Of a stretch of DNA of 64,000 nucleotides, positions 24,852 to 35,540 are shown piece by piece (positions within the stretch are counted from its first letter, which is position 1; every line of letters starts with the position of its first letter). The position numbers were made by a program, and so were the translations under genes. The notes below the pieces were generated by a model. That model had not been told where the DNA came from. It saw nothing but the letters and a program-made list of their open reading frames with translations, and made no database searches. Source of the stretch: Pelagibius sp965227505 (lineage in GTDB: Bacteria; Pseudomonadota; Alphaproteobacteria; Kiloniellales; Kiloniellaceae); the NCBI RefSeq assembly GCF_965227505.1, contig NZ_OZ245757.1, positions 4,650,001-4,714,000 of the forward strand, read 5' to 3'.

Positions 24852-25325
24852 ATGCGGCTCATGATGGTCATAGCCCTGGCTCTGCTGACGACCGCCGCCC
24901 AGGCCGAGGATGGGACTCTCAACCCCGACGAGGGAGGGATCGCCCACCTGCGCGAGACCCTGGCCGCACGGCCCGACCGTGCTGGCTTCGTCTGCTGGGT
25001 CGTCTACGAAACCCAGAAGGGCGGCATGCACGACACCGCTCTGACAGCCCTGCAGGACTGCGCCGAAAGCGGCAATGCCCCCTCGATGATCCTGCTCTCG
25101 CATGCTTACGAGAACGGCCTGGGCACCGATCCGAATCCGGAGCTGGCAGCCCACTGGGCCAAGCAGGCGGCGATGACAGGCTATGCCGTCGGGCAGTATC
25201 ACTACGGCATGGCGCTGCTGCGCGGCCAGGGCGTGCCGGCCGATGCCTCCGCGGCCCGCTACTGGCTGGAGCAGGCGGCCGCGGGCGGCGATGAGAGTGC
25301 CGCCGAGGTGCTGAAGACCATGTAG
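24852..25325 (+). CDS. Exported Sel1-like repeat protein
   Basis: A 157-residue protein. An N-terminal signal peptide (MRLMMVIALALLTTAAQA, cleavage after AQA near residue 18) sends it to the periplasm. Two Sel1-type repeats follow: SMILLSHAYENGLGTDPNPE with AAHWAKQAAMTGY, and QYHYGMALLRGQGVPAD with AARYWLEQAAAGG. Sel1 repeats are helical scaffolds for protein contacts, and short ones like this often modulate envelope or signalling partners. The AGAGGAGACCGAC leader supports the ATG. No partner is evident, since both neighbours run on the opposite strand. Confidence 0.8.
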   Translation: MRLMMVIALALLTTAAQAEDGTLNPDEGGIAHLRETLAARPDRAGFVCWVVYETQKGGMHDTALTALQDCAESGNAPSMILLSHAYENGLGTDPNPELAAHWAKQAAMTGYAVGQYHYGMALLRGQGVPADASAARYWLEQAAAGGDESAAEVLKTM

Positions 25326-25362
25326 CGCGGGGGGCGGTTTCCTCGCGCTCGCCGCCCTGCGG

Positions 25363-25767
25363 TCAGCGAATGCGCTTCAGCAGCGCCCGGAAGTCGTCGC
25401 TGTCCGCACGCTCCAGCCACTCGAAAACCACCATCTCCGTGGCAACGGCGGTGATTCCGCAGCGCGCGACGTCGTCAACGCTCGGCCGCTCGTTTTCCGG
25501 CAGGCAGTCGACCGCCAGAAAGCGCTGCAACGCCGGGCCGGCGGTCGCTGTCATCGGCCAGTCGCAGAGCACGACCTGATCGCGCCCACGGCTCATGGCC
25601 GCTTCCGCTTCGAATGATGCCGGGGTGGCTGTGGCGATGCCGAGGCGCTGCGCCGCGGCTTCCAGCAGAGCCCGGTTGGCCCGGTCCGCTGCGACTCTGC
25701 CGGTCTCTGCCCCGCTTTCCGGCGGCACTGTCAGCACAAGGGTCGAGCGGCGGGCGGAAAGCAGCAT
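25363..25767 (-). CDS. Reduced isochorismatase-like protein, probably non-catalytic
   Basis: A 134-residue protein. The C-terminal part DDVARCGITAVATEMVVFEWL matches the end of isochorismatase-like hydrolases, which usually read TTEMVLFE at this point. The N-terminal strand RSTLVLTVPPESG sits where family members have the catalytic Asp (VVDxQ), and the central block containing the catalytic lysine and cysteine (GIEAHVCV type) appears to be missing. Family members are about 180-200 residues long. It is therefore either a degenerate pseudoenzyme or a decaying gene. The ATG at 25767 fits the domain edge; the frame is open upstream without protein-like sequence. It diverges from the isocitrate lyase-like gene. 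Confidence 0.55.
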   Translation of the reverse strand: MLLSARRSTLVLTVPPESGAETGRVAADRANRALLEAAAQRLGIATATPASFEAEAAMSRGRDQVVLCDWPMTATAGPALQRFLAVDCLPENERPSVDDVARCGITAVATEMVVFEWLERADSDDFRALLKRIR

Positions 25768-25900
25768 CTGGGAAACCTCGGGAATCGGAGGGCGAGCATA
25801 GCGCCAAAGCTGGCCCGATGGTATCGGCGGGATTACTGTTCGGCCGGTCACGCCCCGACGGAGGGCGAAGAGCCACGAGACGCAAGTGAGGACTCCATCG

Positions 25901-26794
25901 ATGACAGCTTCAGGCATCATCCCCCAGGGGAACAGCCGGCAAGGGACCGCGGCCTTGCGCAAGATCCTCGCGGAGCCGGGGCTCGTCGCGATGCCCTGCT
26001 GCTTTGACGCGCTCTCGGCGAAGCTCATCGAGCAGGCGGGCTTCCCGCTCACCTTCATGAGCGGCTTTGCGGTCTCCGCGGCGCGCCTGGGGCTTCCGGA
26101 TGCAGGGCTGATCTCCTATGCGGAGATGCTGGATCAGGGCCGCACCATCTGCGCGGCCACCCGCATCCCGGTGATCGGCGACGGCGACACCGGCTACGGC
26201 AATGCGGTGAACGTGAAGCGCACCGTCGCCGGCTATGCCCAGGCCGGCTTTGCCGCGGTCATGATCGAGGACCAGGTCTGGCCCAAGCGCTGCGGCCACA
26301 CCCGCGGCAAGGCGGTGGTCGGCCACGACGAGGCCATGGCCCGCGTGCGCGCGGCGGTCGATGCCCGCGACGAGGGCGCCGACATTCTGATCCTGGCCAG
26401 GACCGACGCCCGCGCCACGGACGGTCTGGACGAGGCGCTGCGCCGGGTCGAGGGGTTCCAGCGCCTGGGCGCCGACATTCTGTTTCTTGAGGCGCCGAAA
26501 TCGGAGGCGGAGATGCGCGCCTTCTGCAGCGCCGTAGACAAGCCGACCCTGGCAAACCTGGTGGAGCAGGGCGAAACCCCCGTGCTGCCCCCGGCGGAAC
26601 TGGAGGCGATCGGCTACAAGCTCGCGGCCTATCCGCTGACCCTTCTTTCCGCGGCCATCAGGGCCATGCAGGAGGCTTTGGCATCCTTCGAGGCGGGGGA
26701 GCACCCGCAGGACCTGCTGGACTGGGACAGCCTGCGCGAGGTTGTCGGCTTCAACCGCTACTATGCCGAAGAAGACCGTTATCGGAGTGACTGA
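25901..26794 (+). CDS. Isocitrate lyase/PEP mutase superfamily enzyme
   Basis: A 297-residue TIM-barrel enzyme. The metal-binding DGDTGYGN segment is at about residues 94-101, and the catalytic loop WPKRCGH has the reactive Cys131. This KRCGH form is shared by 2-methylisocitrate lyases, oxaloacetate decarboxylases and carboxyphosphonoenolpyruvate mutase-like proteins. It cleaves or forms C-C or P-C bonds in 2-oxo acids; the precise substrate cannot be told, and lyase or oxaloacetate decarboxylase are most likely. The ATG at 25901 was chosen with GAGG upstream; a GTG five codons earlier is an alternative. It is convergent with the adenylate cyclase gene. Confidence 0.83.
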   Translation: MTASGIIPQGNSRQGTAALRKILAEPGLVAMPCCFDALSAKLIEQAGFPLTFMSGFAVSAARLGLPDAGLISYAEMLDQGRTICAATRIPVIGDGDTGYGNAVNVKRTVAGYAQAGFAAVMIEDQVWPKRCGHTRGKAVVGHDEAMARVRAAVDARDEGADILILARTDARATDGLDEALRRVEGFQRLGADILFLEAPKSEAEMRAFCSAVDKPTLANLVEQGETPVLPPAELEAIGYKLAAYPLTLLSAAIRAMQEALASFEAGEHPQDLLDWDSLREVVGFNRYYAEEDRYRSD

Positions 26795-26806
26795 CGTCCA
26801 GGCGTT

Positions 26807-28492
26807 TTAAGCCTTCGGCGCCAGCTCCGGCAGCGTGAAGAGTTCCATGTCGTCGGTCACGCCGCGCAGGCGGTGGAAGCCGAGCGAGGTCAGCTTGCCG
26901 GTGACGTAGCGCTCGAAGTCCTCCGACATCAGGACGGAGATTCCCAGCTCCTTGGTCAGATGGTCGATGCGCGCCGCCTCGTTGGTGGCCGGTCCGATCA
27001 CGGTGAAGTCGAGCCGGCTCTGGCCGCCGATGTTGCCGTAGGTCACGTCGCCGAGATGGAGTGCCAGACCGAAGCGCAGCGGCGCCCGCCCGTCTTCCGC
27101 CAGGGCGGCGTTGACTTGCTGCATGCGGCCCAGCGCGTCGCGCGCCGCCTCCAGCGCCTCTTTGCAGGCGCTGGCACCGCAGAAGGCTTCCTTGCCGTCC
27201 TCGGAGGCGGGTGCCTTCTCCATCGGAAAGATCGCCAGCAGGCCGTCGCCGATGAACTTCAGGACTTCGCCGCCACGGTCCATGACGGCGCCGGCCATGG
27301 CTTCGAAGAAGCGGTTGATGAGATCGAGGTAGTCGTCCCGCGACACACTGTCGGCCAATGCGGTCGAACCGCGCAGGTCGCAGTACCAGACCACCGCAGG
27401 GATGTTCTCGCCGTCGCCGCGCTTGATGAGCCCGTTGAGCACGCGCTGACCGGTGTAGGCGCCGAGATAAGTATCAAGGAGGGTGCGTGACATGCGGTGC
27501 ATGGCATGCACCTCCAGCAGCCGGCTCAGGATCGGCAAGACTTCGTAGATCTGGCCGAGGTGTTCGGTCGTGAACCCGCCGGGCCGGTCGGTCGCCAGAG
27601 TGAAGGCGTTGATCTTGCCGTTGGAGAACCGCATGGGCATGGCGACGTAGTCGGTCGCACCGGCCTCCTGAAGCTCCTCCAGGATGGGAAAGTCGAGCCG
27701 CGGATTCGACCCTTCCAGACGCCGGCGGATGCCGCCGGCACCATCGAAGATCAGGCGAATGGGGCTGTTGAGATAAGCCTCCGACTGCAGGCCGTAGTGG
27801 GGAAAGTCGCGCTCGTCGACGACGCTCTCGCCGCGCCGCCAGACGAACGCGTTGCTGGCCATCTGGGGGTGCAGGGTGGGGATGATCACGTTCATCCGCG
27901 ACACGCCGAAGCCGGCTTCCACCAGCTGGCGGCCCAGGCGGTCGATCAGCTCCGCCGAGGAGGTCGCTTCCCAGGCCTCCCGCAGCATCCAGGCGGCCAG
28001 CGGGTTGGCGTGTTCGGCGATGCCGTCACTTGGGTCGATCTCGACTGCGGCGTTATCCTCGAACCAGGTGTCGACCTTGTTCCAGTAGAACGCGACGTAG
28101 CCGCGGATGCCGAGCGCCTCCTCGATGGGATCCTCGTAGCTCCAGGCGGCGTTCTCGACTGTCTTGCCATCGACGACAACATGCCAGTAGGTGGCCGTTC
28201 CCTTGAAGGGGCAGTAGGTGCGGTGCTCGCTGGCTTGGAGCAGCGGCATCGCAATGTCCTCGCGCGGCAGGTAATAGACCGGCGGCAGCCGGGTCTCGCG
28301 CAGCACCAGGGCGCGGTTGCTGTCGGCAACGGTCTGGCCGCCAAAGACCACCCGCACGCGCTTGCGGCTCGGTTCGATGGCAATGCGGTATTCCCGTGAA
28401 TCCAGCGTTTCGGGCAGTTTTGGCGCGAGGGGAGCGGCCTCTTGCATAGACGCCTCATAAAAATAGAGATGATCGACCGGGGCGGAATCCAC
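26807..28492 (-). CDS. DUF427 domain fused to class III adenylate/guanylate cyclase
   Basis: A 561-residue cytoplasmic protein. Residues about 35-147 form a DUF427 domain (VVFGGQTVADSNRAL, LPPVYYLPREDI, CPFKGTATYWHV). A middle region (about 160-335) is GAF-like and begins NPLAAWMLREAWEA, as in rhizobial-type cyclases. The C-terminal cyclase homology domain (about 365-545) keeps both metal aspartates: Asp372 in WYCDLRGST and Asp416 in KFIGDGLLAIF. It should make cyclic AMP (or GMP) from a nucleoside triphosphate. The DUF427 ligand is unknown. An alternative ATG at 28447 would shorten it by 15 residues. Divergent from glpR. Confidence 0.85.
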   Translation of the reverse strand: MDSAPVDHLYFYEASMQEAAPLAPKLPETLDSREYRIAIEPSRKRVRVVFGGQTVADSNRALVLRETRLPPVYYLPREDIAMPLLQASEHRTYCPFKGTATYWHVVVDGKTVENAAWSYEDPIEEALGIRGYVAFYWNKVDTWFEDNAAVEIDPSDGIAEHANPLAAWMLREAWEATSSAELIDRLGRQLVEAGFGVSRMNVIIPTLHPQMASNAFVWRRGESVVDERDFPHYGLQSEAYLNSPIRLIFDGAGGIRRRLEGSNPRLDFPILEELQEAGATDYVAMPMRFSNGKINAFTLATDRPGGFTTEHLGQIYEVLPILSRLLEVHAMHRMSRTLLDTYLGAYTGQRVLNGLIKRGDGENIPAVVWYCDLRGSTALADSVSRDDYLDLINRFFEAMAGAVMDRGGEVLKFIGDGLLAIFPMEKAPASEDGKEAFCGASACKEALEAARDALGRMQQVNAALAEDGRAPLRFGLALHLGDVTYGNIGGQSRLDFTVIGPATNEAARIDHLTKELGISVLMSEDFERYVTGKLTSLGFHRLRGVTDDMELFTLPELAPKA

Positions 28493-28678
28493 TGCCTTGG
28501 CGCGGTGATCGGCGGTCCGTCGCGGCGTGGCTGAATCGTTTCAATATAGGGGCCAATATAGGGACTTCGCTCCGGCCTTTCACGCCCTGATATTTTGTGC
28601 CGTCTGGGGGGCCGCAGCGGGCGCCGAAATGGCCGCTGTTGGGCTCCCGGGCTCGCTCGCAGCGTCAATGTTCGAATT

Positions 28679-28690
28679 TTCGGTTTCGAA
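28679..28690. promoter_or_regulatory. GlpR operator upstream of glpR
   Basis: TTCGGTTTCGAA is the inverted repeat TTCG-N4-CGAA, the core of the known E. coli GlpR site. It is embedded in an AT-rich TTCGAATTTTCGG context (28671-28694), 42 bp before the glpR GTG. This suggests autoregulation of glpR. Confidence 0.65.
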
Positions 28691-28732
28691 AATTTGCGCC
28701 TGCACCTATGATCTCGTTATGGGAGTACGGCA

Positions 28733-29593
28733 GTGAGCGAGCCTGGTGAGGCGGGCGCCGGCGCTGAGCAGCGGCCCGCGCGCAGCGAGTTGAACCAGCG
28801 CCAGGAGCGGATCATCGATCTGGTCCGCGAACGTGGCTTCGTGGCCATCGAGGCCCTGGCCGACCACTTCGCGGTAACGCCCCAGACGGTGCGGCGCGAC
28901 ATCAACCAGCTCTGCGATCAGGGCCTGATGCGGCGCTATCACGGCGGCGCCGGCCTGCCGTCTTCGGTGGAGAATCTGGCCTATCAGACGCGCCAGGTGA
29001 TGAACCGCGAGGCGAAGGCCCGCATCGCCGCCATCGCCGCTGCCGAGGTGCCCGACAACGCCTCCCTCTTCATCAATATCGGGACCACGACCGAAGAGGT
29101 CGCAAAGGCCCTGGTCAATCGCCGCGGCTTGCGCATTATCACCAATAATCTCAATGTTGCCAGTATCTTATCGGAGAATCGCGACTTCGAAGTGATCATC
29201 GCCGGCGGACTGGTACGAAGCCGCGACAAAGGCATCGTCGGGGAGGCGACTCTCGACGCCATTCGGCAGTTCAAGGTCGATATCGGGATCATCGGCATCT
29301 CCGGCATCGACGACGACGGATCGCTCCTGGATTTCGACTATCGGGAAGTGCGCGCGGCGCAAGCCATCATCGGCAACTCGCGCCGCGTGTTTCTTGTGAC
29401 CGATCACACGAAGTTCGGCCGCAACGCCATGGTCCGCCTTGGCCACCTTGACGAGATCGATGCGGTCTTCACCGACCGCCCGCCGTCCAAGGCAATGCGT
29501 GAAATCCTGAAGCAGGCGGACGTGGCGCTGCATATTGCGGCCGGAGCGGAGGAGGCGCCGGCCTCTGCGCCGGTTGGGCCTGCGGCTCCCTAA
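28733..29593 (+). CDS. glpR: DeoR-family glycerol-3-phosphate regulon repressor GlpR
   Basis: A 286-residue DeoR-family repressor. The N-terminal helix-turn-helix contains the signature VTPQTVRRDINQLCDQG (near residues 46-62) and RRYHGGA. The C-terminal sugar-phosphate sensor domain has NIGTTTEEVAKAL and NNLNVA, the phosphate-binding part. In related bacteria glycerol 3-phosphate releases it from TTCG-N4-CGAA operators; one such site lies upstream and another between it and glpD, its evident target. The GTG start has GGGAG upstream. The N-terminal 20 residues and the Ala/Pro-rich C-terminus are extensions beyond the core. Confidence 0.92.
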   Translation: MSEPGEAGAGAEQRPARSELNQRQERIIDLVRERGFVAIEALADHFAVTPQTVRRDINQLCDQGLMRRYHGGAGLPSSVENLAYQTRQVMNREAKARIAAIAAAEVPDNASLFINIGTTTEEVAKALVNRRGLRIITNNLNVASILSENRDFEVIIAGGLVRSRDKGIVGEATLDAIRQFKVDIGIIGISGIDDDGSLLDFDYREVRAAQAIIGNSRRVFLVTDHTKFGRNAMVRLGHLDEIDAVFTDRPPSKAMREILKQADVALHIAAGAEEAPASAPVGPAAP

Positions 29594-29594
29594 G

Positions 29595-29625
29595 TTCGAT
29601 TTTTTTCGTTTTCGAATATTTTCGA
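29595..29625. promoter_or_regulatory. GlpR operator between glpR and glpD
   Basis: TTCGTTTTCGAA (29605-29616) is a second TTCG-N4-CGAA element, with two more TTCG words flanking it at 29595 and 29621 at a 10-bp pitch. It lies 126 bp before the glpD ATG and immediately after the glpR stop, well placed to repress the glpD-glpSTPQUV promoter. Confidence 0.7.
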
Positions 29626-29741
29626 TTGTCAAAGCTCGGCGATGCGGCCTATGCTTTCACCCAAGCAATCAAGCGCAGACCGTTGGGCTGCGGAGGCCTC
29701 CGTGCAAGGGGGCAGCTTTGGGGGAGGACTCAGCGCCGGTC

Positions 29742-31265
29742 ATGACCGAGGCGTTCGACATCGTTGTCGTTGGCGGTGGCATTAATGGGGCGGGCATTGC
29801 CCGCGATGCCGCCGGGCGCGGTCTCTCCGTCCTTCTTTGCGAAAAGAACGACCTGGCTCAAGCCACCTCCTCGGCCAGCACAAAGCTGATCCACGGCGGC
29901 CTGCGCTATCTCGAGTACTACGAATTCCGGCTGGTGCGCGAAGCGCTGATCGAGCGCGAGGTGCTGCTGCGTTCGGCCCCGCACATCATCTGGCCGCTGC
30001 GCTTCGTCCTGCCGCACAACAAGGGGCTGAGGCCGGCCTGGCTGATTCGCCTGGGGCTGTTCCTCTACGATCACCTCGGCGGGCGGAAGTTGCTGCCGGG
30101 CTCCAAGGGTGTCGACCTGCGTCATCACGAGGCCGGCGCGCCGCTGGTACCCGAACTCAAGAAGGGTTTCATCTACTCGGACTGCTGGGTGCAGGATTCA
30201 CGCCTTGTGACCCTGAACGCCCTGGACGCGCAGGAGCACGGGGCCGAGGTGCTGACGCGGGTGGAATGCGCTTCGGCGCGCCGCCAGGACGACGGCTGGC
30301 AGGTGGTCCTGCGCGATCTGCGCGACGGCTCGACGCGGGAGGTGCAGGCCCGTGCGCTGGTGAACGCGGCGGGACCCTGGACGGCGGAATTCATCGAACA
30401 ACGCGCCGGCCTCAACAAGGCGCAGTCGCTGCGCCTCGTGAAAGGCTCCCACATCGTCGTGCGCAAGATGTTCGAGCACGACTACCCCTACATCTTCCAG
30501 AACCCCGACGGGCGCATCGTCTTTGCGATTCCCTACGAGCAGGACTTCACCCTCGTGGGCACCACCGACGTCGACTTCGACGGCGATCCGGGCGCCGTTG
30601 CGATCTCGGAGGAGGAGACGGCTTATCTCTGCGAGGCGGTGAACGCCTACTTCCGGGAGAAGATCACGCCGGCGGACGTGGCCTGGGCCTACTCCGGCGT
30701 GCGCCCGCTCTACGACGACGAGGCGGAGAATGCCTCCTCGGCCACCCGTGACTATGTGCTGGAACTGGATTACGGCCCCGGTCGCGCGCCCCTGCTTTCG
30801 GTCTTCGGCGGCAAGATCACCACTTTTCGCAAGCTCTCCGAGCACGCTCTGGTAAGACTCGCCGAGGCCCTGGGGCCGCTGGGCGAGCCCTGGACGGCCG
30901 CTGCGCCCCTGCCGGGCGGCAACATCGCCGATGCCGACTTCGACGGCTATCTGGCCCGCTTCCGCAAGGAGCGCCCCTGGATGCCGGCGGAGCTGGCATG
31001 GCGTTATGTGCGCAACTACGGCACGCGGGCCGAAGCCATCGTTGCCGGTGCGCGTGCGCTTGCCGATCTGGGAGAAGACTTCGGCGATGGCCTCTATGGC
31101 GCCGAGATGGCCTATCTGCGGGAGCATGAATGGGCGCAGACCGCCGACGACATCCTGTGGCGCCGCTCCAAGATGGGGTTACACGTTTCCGATCAGACGC
31201 GGCAGAGGCTGGAGGCCTGGCTCGCGCGGCAGGACGGCGGCAGGCCGCGGCAGGAGTCGGCCTGA
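29742..31265 (+). CDS. glpD: Aerobic glycerol-3-phosphate dehydrogenase
   Basis: A 507-residue FAD enzyme. The dinucleotide-binding motif VVGGGINGAGIARDAAGRG is at residues 8-26, followed by SSASTKLIHGGLRYLEYYEF, the GlpD hallmark. Further family blocks are GPWTAEF, GTTDVDFDGDPG and FGGKITTFRKL. It oxidises glycerol 3-phosphate to dihydroxyacetone phosphate and passes electrons to the quinone pool at the inner membrane. The ATG at 29742 follows GGGGGAGGA; the frame is open upstream through the operator region, which argues against an earlier start. Its stop overlaps the glpS ATG (TGATG), so it is the first gene of the uptake operon. Confidence 0.95.
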   Translation: MTEAFDIVVVGGGINGAGIARDAAGRGLSVLLCEKNDLAQATSSASTKLIHGGLRYLEYYEFRLVREALIEREVLLRSAPHIIWPLRFVLPHNKGLRPAWLIRLGLFLYDHLGGRKLLPGSKGVDLRHHEAGAPLVPELKKGFIYSDCWVQDSRLVTLNALDAQEHGAEVLTRVECASARRQDDGWQVVLRDLRDGSTREVQARALVNAAGPWTAEFIEQRAGLNKAQSLRLVKGSHIVVRKMFEHDYPYIFQNPDGRIVFAIPYEQDFTLVGTTDVDFDGDPGAVAISEEETAYLCEAVNAYFREKITPADVAWAYSGVRPLYDDEAENASSATRDYVLELDYGPGRAPLLSVFGGKITTFRKLSEHALVRLAEALGPLGEPWTAAAPLPGGNIADADFDGYLARFRKERPWMPAELAWRYVRNYGTRAEAIVAGARALADLGEDFGDGLYGAEMAYLREHEWAQTADDILWRRSKMGLHVSDQTRQRLEAWLARQDGGRPRQESA

Positions 31266-32350
31266 TGGCGCTGGAACTGCGGAACGTCAGCAAGCGCGTC
31301 GGCTCGGAGATGCACATCAGCGATGTTTCGCTGATGCTCGACAGCGGCTCGCTGAACGTTCTGCTGGGGCCGACCCTTTCGGGCAAGACCTCTCTCATGC
31401 GCCTGATGGCCGGGCTCGACCGGCCGAGCGAGGGTGACGTCCTGGTCGACGGCCAGTCCGTGGTCGGCATGCCGGTGCAGAACCGCAACGTCGCCATGGT
31501 CTACCAGCAGTTCATCAACTACCCGACGCTGACGGTCTACGAGAACATCGCCTCGCCGCTGCGCGTCGCCGGCGCCGACAAGGCGACCATCGAGCGCAAG
31601 GTGAACGAGGCGGCCGAACTGCTGAAGATCGACGCGCTTCTGAAGCGCACGCCCCTGGAGCTCTCCGGCGGCCAGCAGCAGCGCACCGCCCTGGCCCGGG
31701 CCCTGGTGAAGGGCGCCGACCTTGTGCTGCTGGATGAGCCGCTCGCCAACCTCGATTACAAGCTGCGCGAGGAGTTGCGCGTCGAGCTGCCGCGCATTTT
31801 CGCCGAGACCGGCGCGGTCTTCGTTTACGCGACCACCGAGCCCCATGAGGCCCTGCTGCTGGGCGGCAGGACGGCGACGCTGTCCGAGGGGCGGGTGACC
31901 CAGTTCGGTCCGACCATCGAGGTCTACAACCGCCCGGTCGACCTGATCACGGCGCGCACCTTTTCCGACCCGCCGATGAACCTGGTGCCGATGGTGAAGG
32001 CGGGCGGCCAGTTCAGCTTCGCGGGGCGGTCCGTGGCGGCGCCCGCCGGGGCCGAGGCCCTGGCGGACGGCCCTTACCGGGTAGGCATCCGGCCGCACCA
32101 TCTGCTGCTGCACAGCCCTGGGGTCGCCTGTCTGGAGGCGCGGGCCGCTGTGTCCACCACGGAGATCACCGGCTCCGAGAGCTTCGTCCATGTCGAGAGC
32201 GAGGGCGAGCGCTGGGTCGCACTGACCCACGGTGTGCACCGCGTCGAGGTGGGGGATACGATCTCGGTCTACCTCGATCCGGCATCCTTCTATGTCTTCG
32301 ACGATGCCGACCGGCTGGTCGCCGCCCCGGCGGTACGAGAGGCGGGGTAG
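31265..32350 (+). CDS. glpS: Glycerol-3-phosphate ABC importer ATPase GlpS
   Basis: A 361-residue ABC ATPase. Walker A is GPTLSGKT (residues 35-42), the signature LSGGQ is at 133-137, and Walker B ends LLDEP (Asp157, Glu158). The H-loop, normally VTHDQxEA, reads ATTEPHEA, so Thr191 replaces the histidine. The C-terminal regulatory TOBE-like domain is present. GlpS pairs with GlpT to power glycerol-3-phosphate uptake through GlpP and GlpQ, as in rhizobia. Its ATG overlaps the glpD stop. The missing histidine complements the altered signature of GlpT, implying one functional composite ATP site. Confidence 0.9.
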   Translation: MALELRNVSKRVGSEMHISDVSLMLDSGSLNVLLGPTLSGKTSLMRLMAGLDRPSEGDVLVDGQSVVGMPVQNRNVAMVYQQFINYPTLTVYENIASPLRVAGADKATIERKVNEAAELLKIDALLKRTPLELSGGQQQRTALARALVKGADLVLLDEPLANLDYKLREELRVELPRIFAETGAVFVYATTEPHEALLLGGRTATLSEGRVTQFGPTIEVYNRPVDLITARTFSDPPMNLVPMVKAGGQFSFAGRSVAAPAGAEALADGPYRVGIRPHHLLLHSPGVACLEARAAVSTTEITGSESFVHVESEGERWVALTHGVHRVEVGDTISVYLDPASFYVFDDADRLVAAPAVREAG

Positions 32351-32355
32351 GGACC

Positions 32356-33429
<1,074 letters not shown>

Positions 33430-33432
33430 GCC

Positions 33433-34292
<860 letters not shown>

Positions 34293-34296
<4 letters not shown>

Positions 34297-35093
34297 CCCG
34301 TCTCCGCTGGCTGATCCCGACGCTCTACATCATCTTCCTGATGCTGCCGATCTACTGGCTCCTGAACATGTCGTTCAAGACGACCAACGAGATCCTCGGC
34401 GGTTTCTCCTGGTTCCCGGCCGAGTTCACCGTCGACAGCTACATCGAGATTTTCACCGACCCAACCTGGTACAGCGGCTACATCAACTCGATCATCTACG
34501 TTGCGCTCAATACGGTGATCTCGGTGTCCTTCGCGCTGCCGGCGGCCTACGCTTTTTCGCGCTACCGCTTCCTCGGCGACAAGCACCTCTTCTTCTGGCT
34601 GCTGACCAACCGTATGGCGCCGCCGGCGGTTTTCGCCCTGCCGTTCCTGCAGCTCTATTCCTCGATCGGGCTGTTCGATACACACATTGCCGTGGCGCTG
34701 GCCCACTGCCTGTTCAACATTCCGCTGGCGGTGTGGATTCTGGAAGGCTTCATGTCCGGCGTTCCCAAGGAGATCGACGAGACCGCCTACCTCGACGGCT
34801 ACTCCTTCCCGCGCTTCTTCACCAAGATCTTCATGCCGCTGATCGGCAGCGGCATCGGCGTCACCGCCTTCTTCTGCTTCATGTTCTCCTGGGTGGAGAT
34901 GCTGCTGGCCAAGTCGCTGACCTCGGTGGAAGCCAAGCCGATTGCCGCCGTGATGACCCGCACGGCCAGTACGTCCGGCTATGAACTCGGCTTGCTGGCG
35001 GCGGCCGGCGTGCTGACCATCATCCCGGGTGCCATCGTCATCTACTTCGTGCGCAACTACATCGCCAAGGGCTTTGCGATGGGGAGGGTTTGA
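34293..35093 (+). CDS. glpQ: Glycerol-3-phosphate ABC importer permease GlpQ
   Basis: A 266-residue MalG-type permease with about six hydrophobic segments. The EAA-like loop is DETAYLDGYSFPRFFTKIFMP, near residue 163. It pairs with GlpP. The ATG at 34293 is set by overlap with the glpP stop; the frame is open upstream inside glpP but is not used. It is preceded by GGGAGAAGAA within glpP. The gene name follows rhizobial usage and is not the glycerophosphodiesterase of E. coli. Confidence 0.92.
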
Positions 35094-35095
35094 TC

Positions 35096-35377
35096 ATGGG
35101 CCTTTCATGGATGGCCTGGACCTGGCAGACGGCGACCTTCTTCAGCGTTATCGCCCTCCTGCTGGTCGGTATGACGGTCTGGGAGTGGCGGCGCCCGGGC
35201 GGCAGCCCGCGCCGCGGCGTCCTGGGGCTCGATACGACACGCGGCGACCGTCTGTTCATCTCGCTTTTGGGCAGTGCCTACATTCACCTCGCCTGGCTGG
35301 CCCTGGCCACCGGGCCGCTGTGGATCGCCACGATCATCGCGGTGATCTACGCCCTCGCGGTCTTCCGCTGGGTTTGA
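35096..35377 (+). CDS. glpU: DUF2160 small membrane protein GlpU
   Basis: A 93-residue protein of the DUF2160 family with two to three hydrophobic segments (about residues 9-26, 52-68 and 73-90) and a short loop rich in Gly, Arg and Pro between the first two. It is always found between glpQ and glpV in this operon type and is thought to be an accessory of the importer; its role is not established. The ATG at 35096 has GGGGAGGG 7 bp upstream and follows the glpQ stop by 2 bp. Confidence 0.85.
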   Translation: MGLSWMAWTWQTATFFSVIALLLVGMTVWEWRRPGGSPRRGVLGLDTTRGDRLFISLLGSAYIHLAWLALATGPLWIATIIAVIYALAVFRWV

Positions 35378-35465
35378 GGTGGAGGGCTGCTGACATGGAA
35401 TTCGCTTTCGCTCCGGGCACGGCGGTGCCGGATTTGCAGAAGGGCGCTGGCGAAGGCGGCTGTGT

Positions 35466-35482
35466 GGGAGCTCCAAGCTCCC
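35466..35482 (+). promoter_or_regulatory. Hairpin in the glpU-glpV gap
   Basis: GGGAGCT (35466-35472), loop CCA, AGCTCCC (35476-35482) forms a perfect 7-bp stem within the 163-bp gap before glpV. The gap also holds two GGGC/GCCC stretches. It may stabilise the glpV message or be a weak attenuator. No T-run follows directly. Confidence 0.4.
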
Positions 35483-35540
35483 CAGAGCCGGTTTTTGGGC
35501 CCGTTTTCGGGCGCATGAAAACCTCAAGGGAGGAGGGAAT

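Noticed and set aside
24612..25202. Upstream extension of the gloB frame to 460 codons
   Set aside because: The extension runs through the tandem repeats and antisense to the Sel1 gene, and a good ribosome site and domain start are at 24611.
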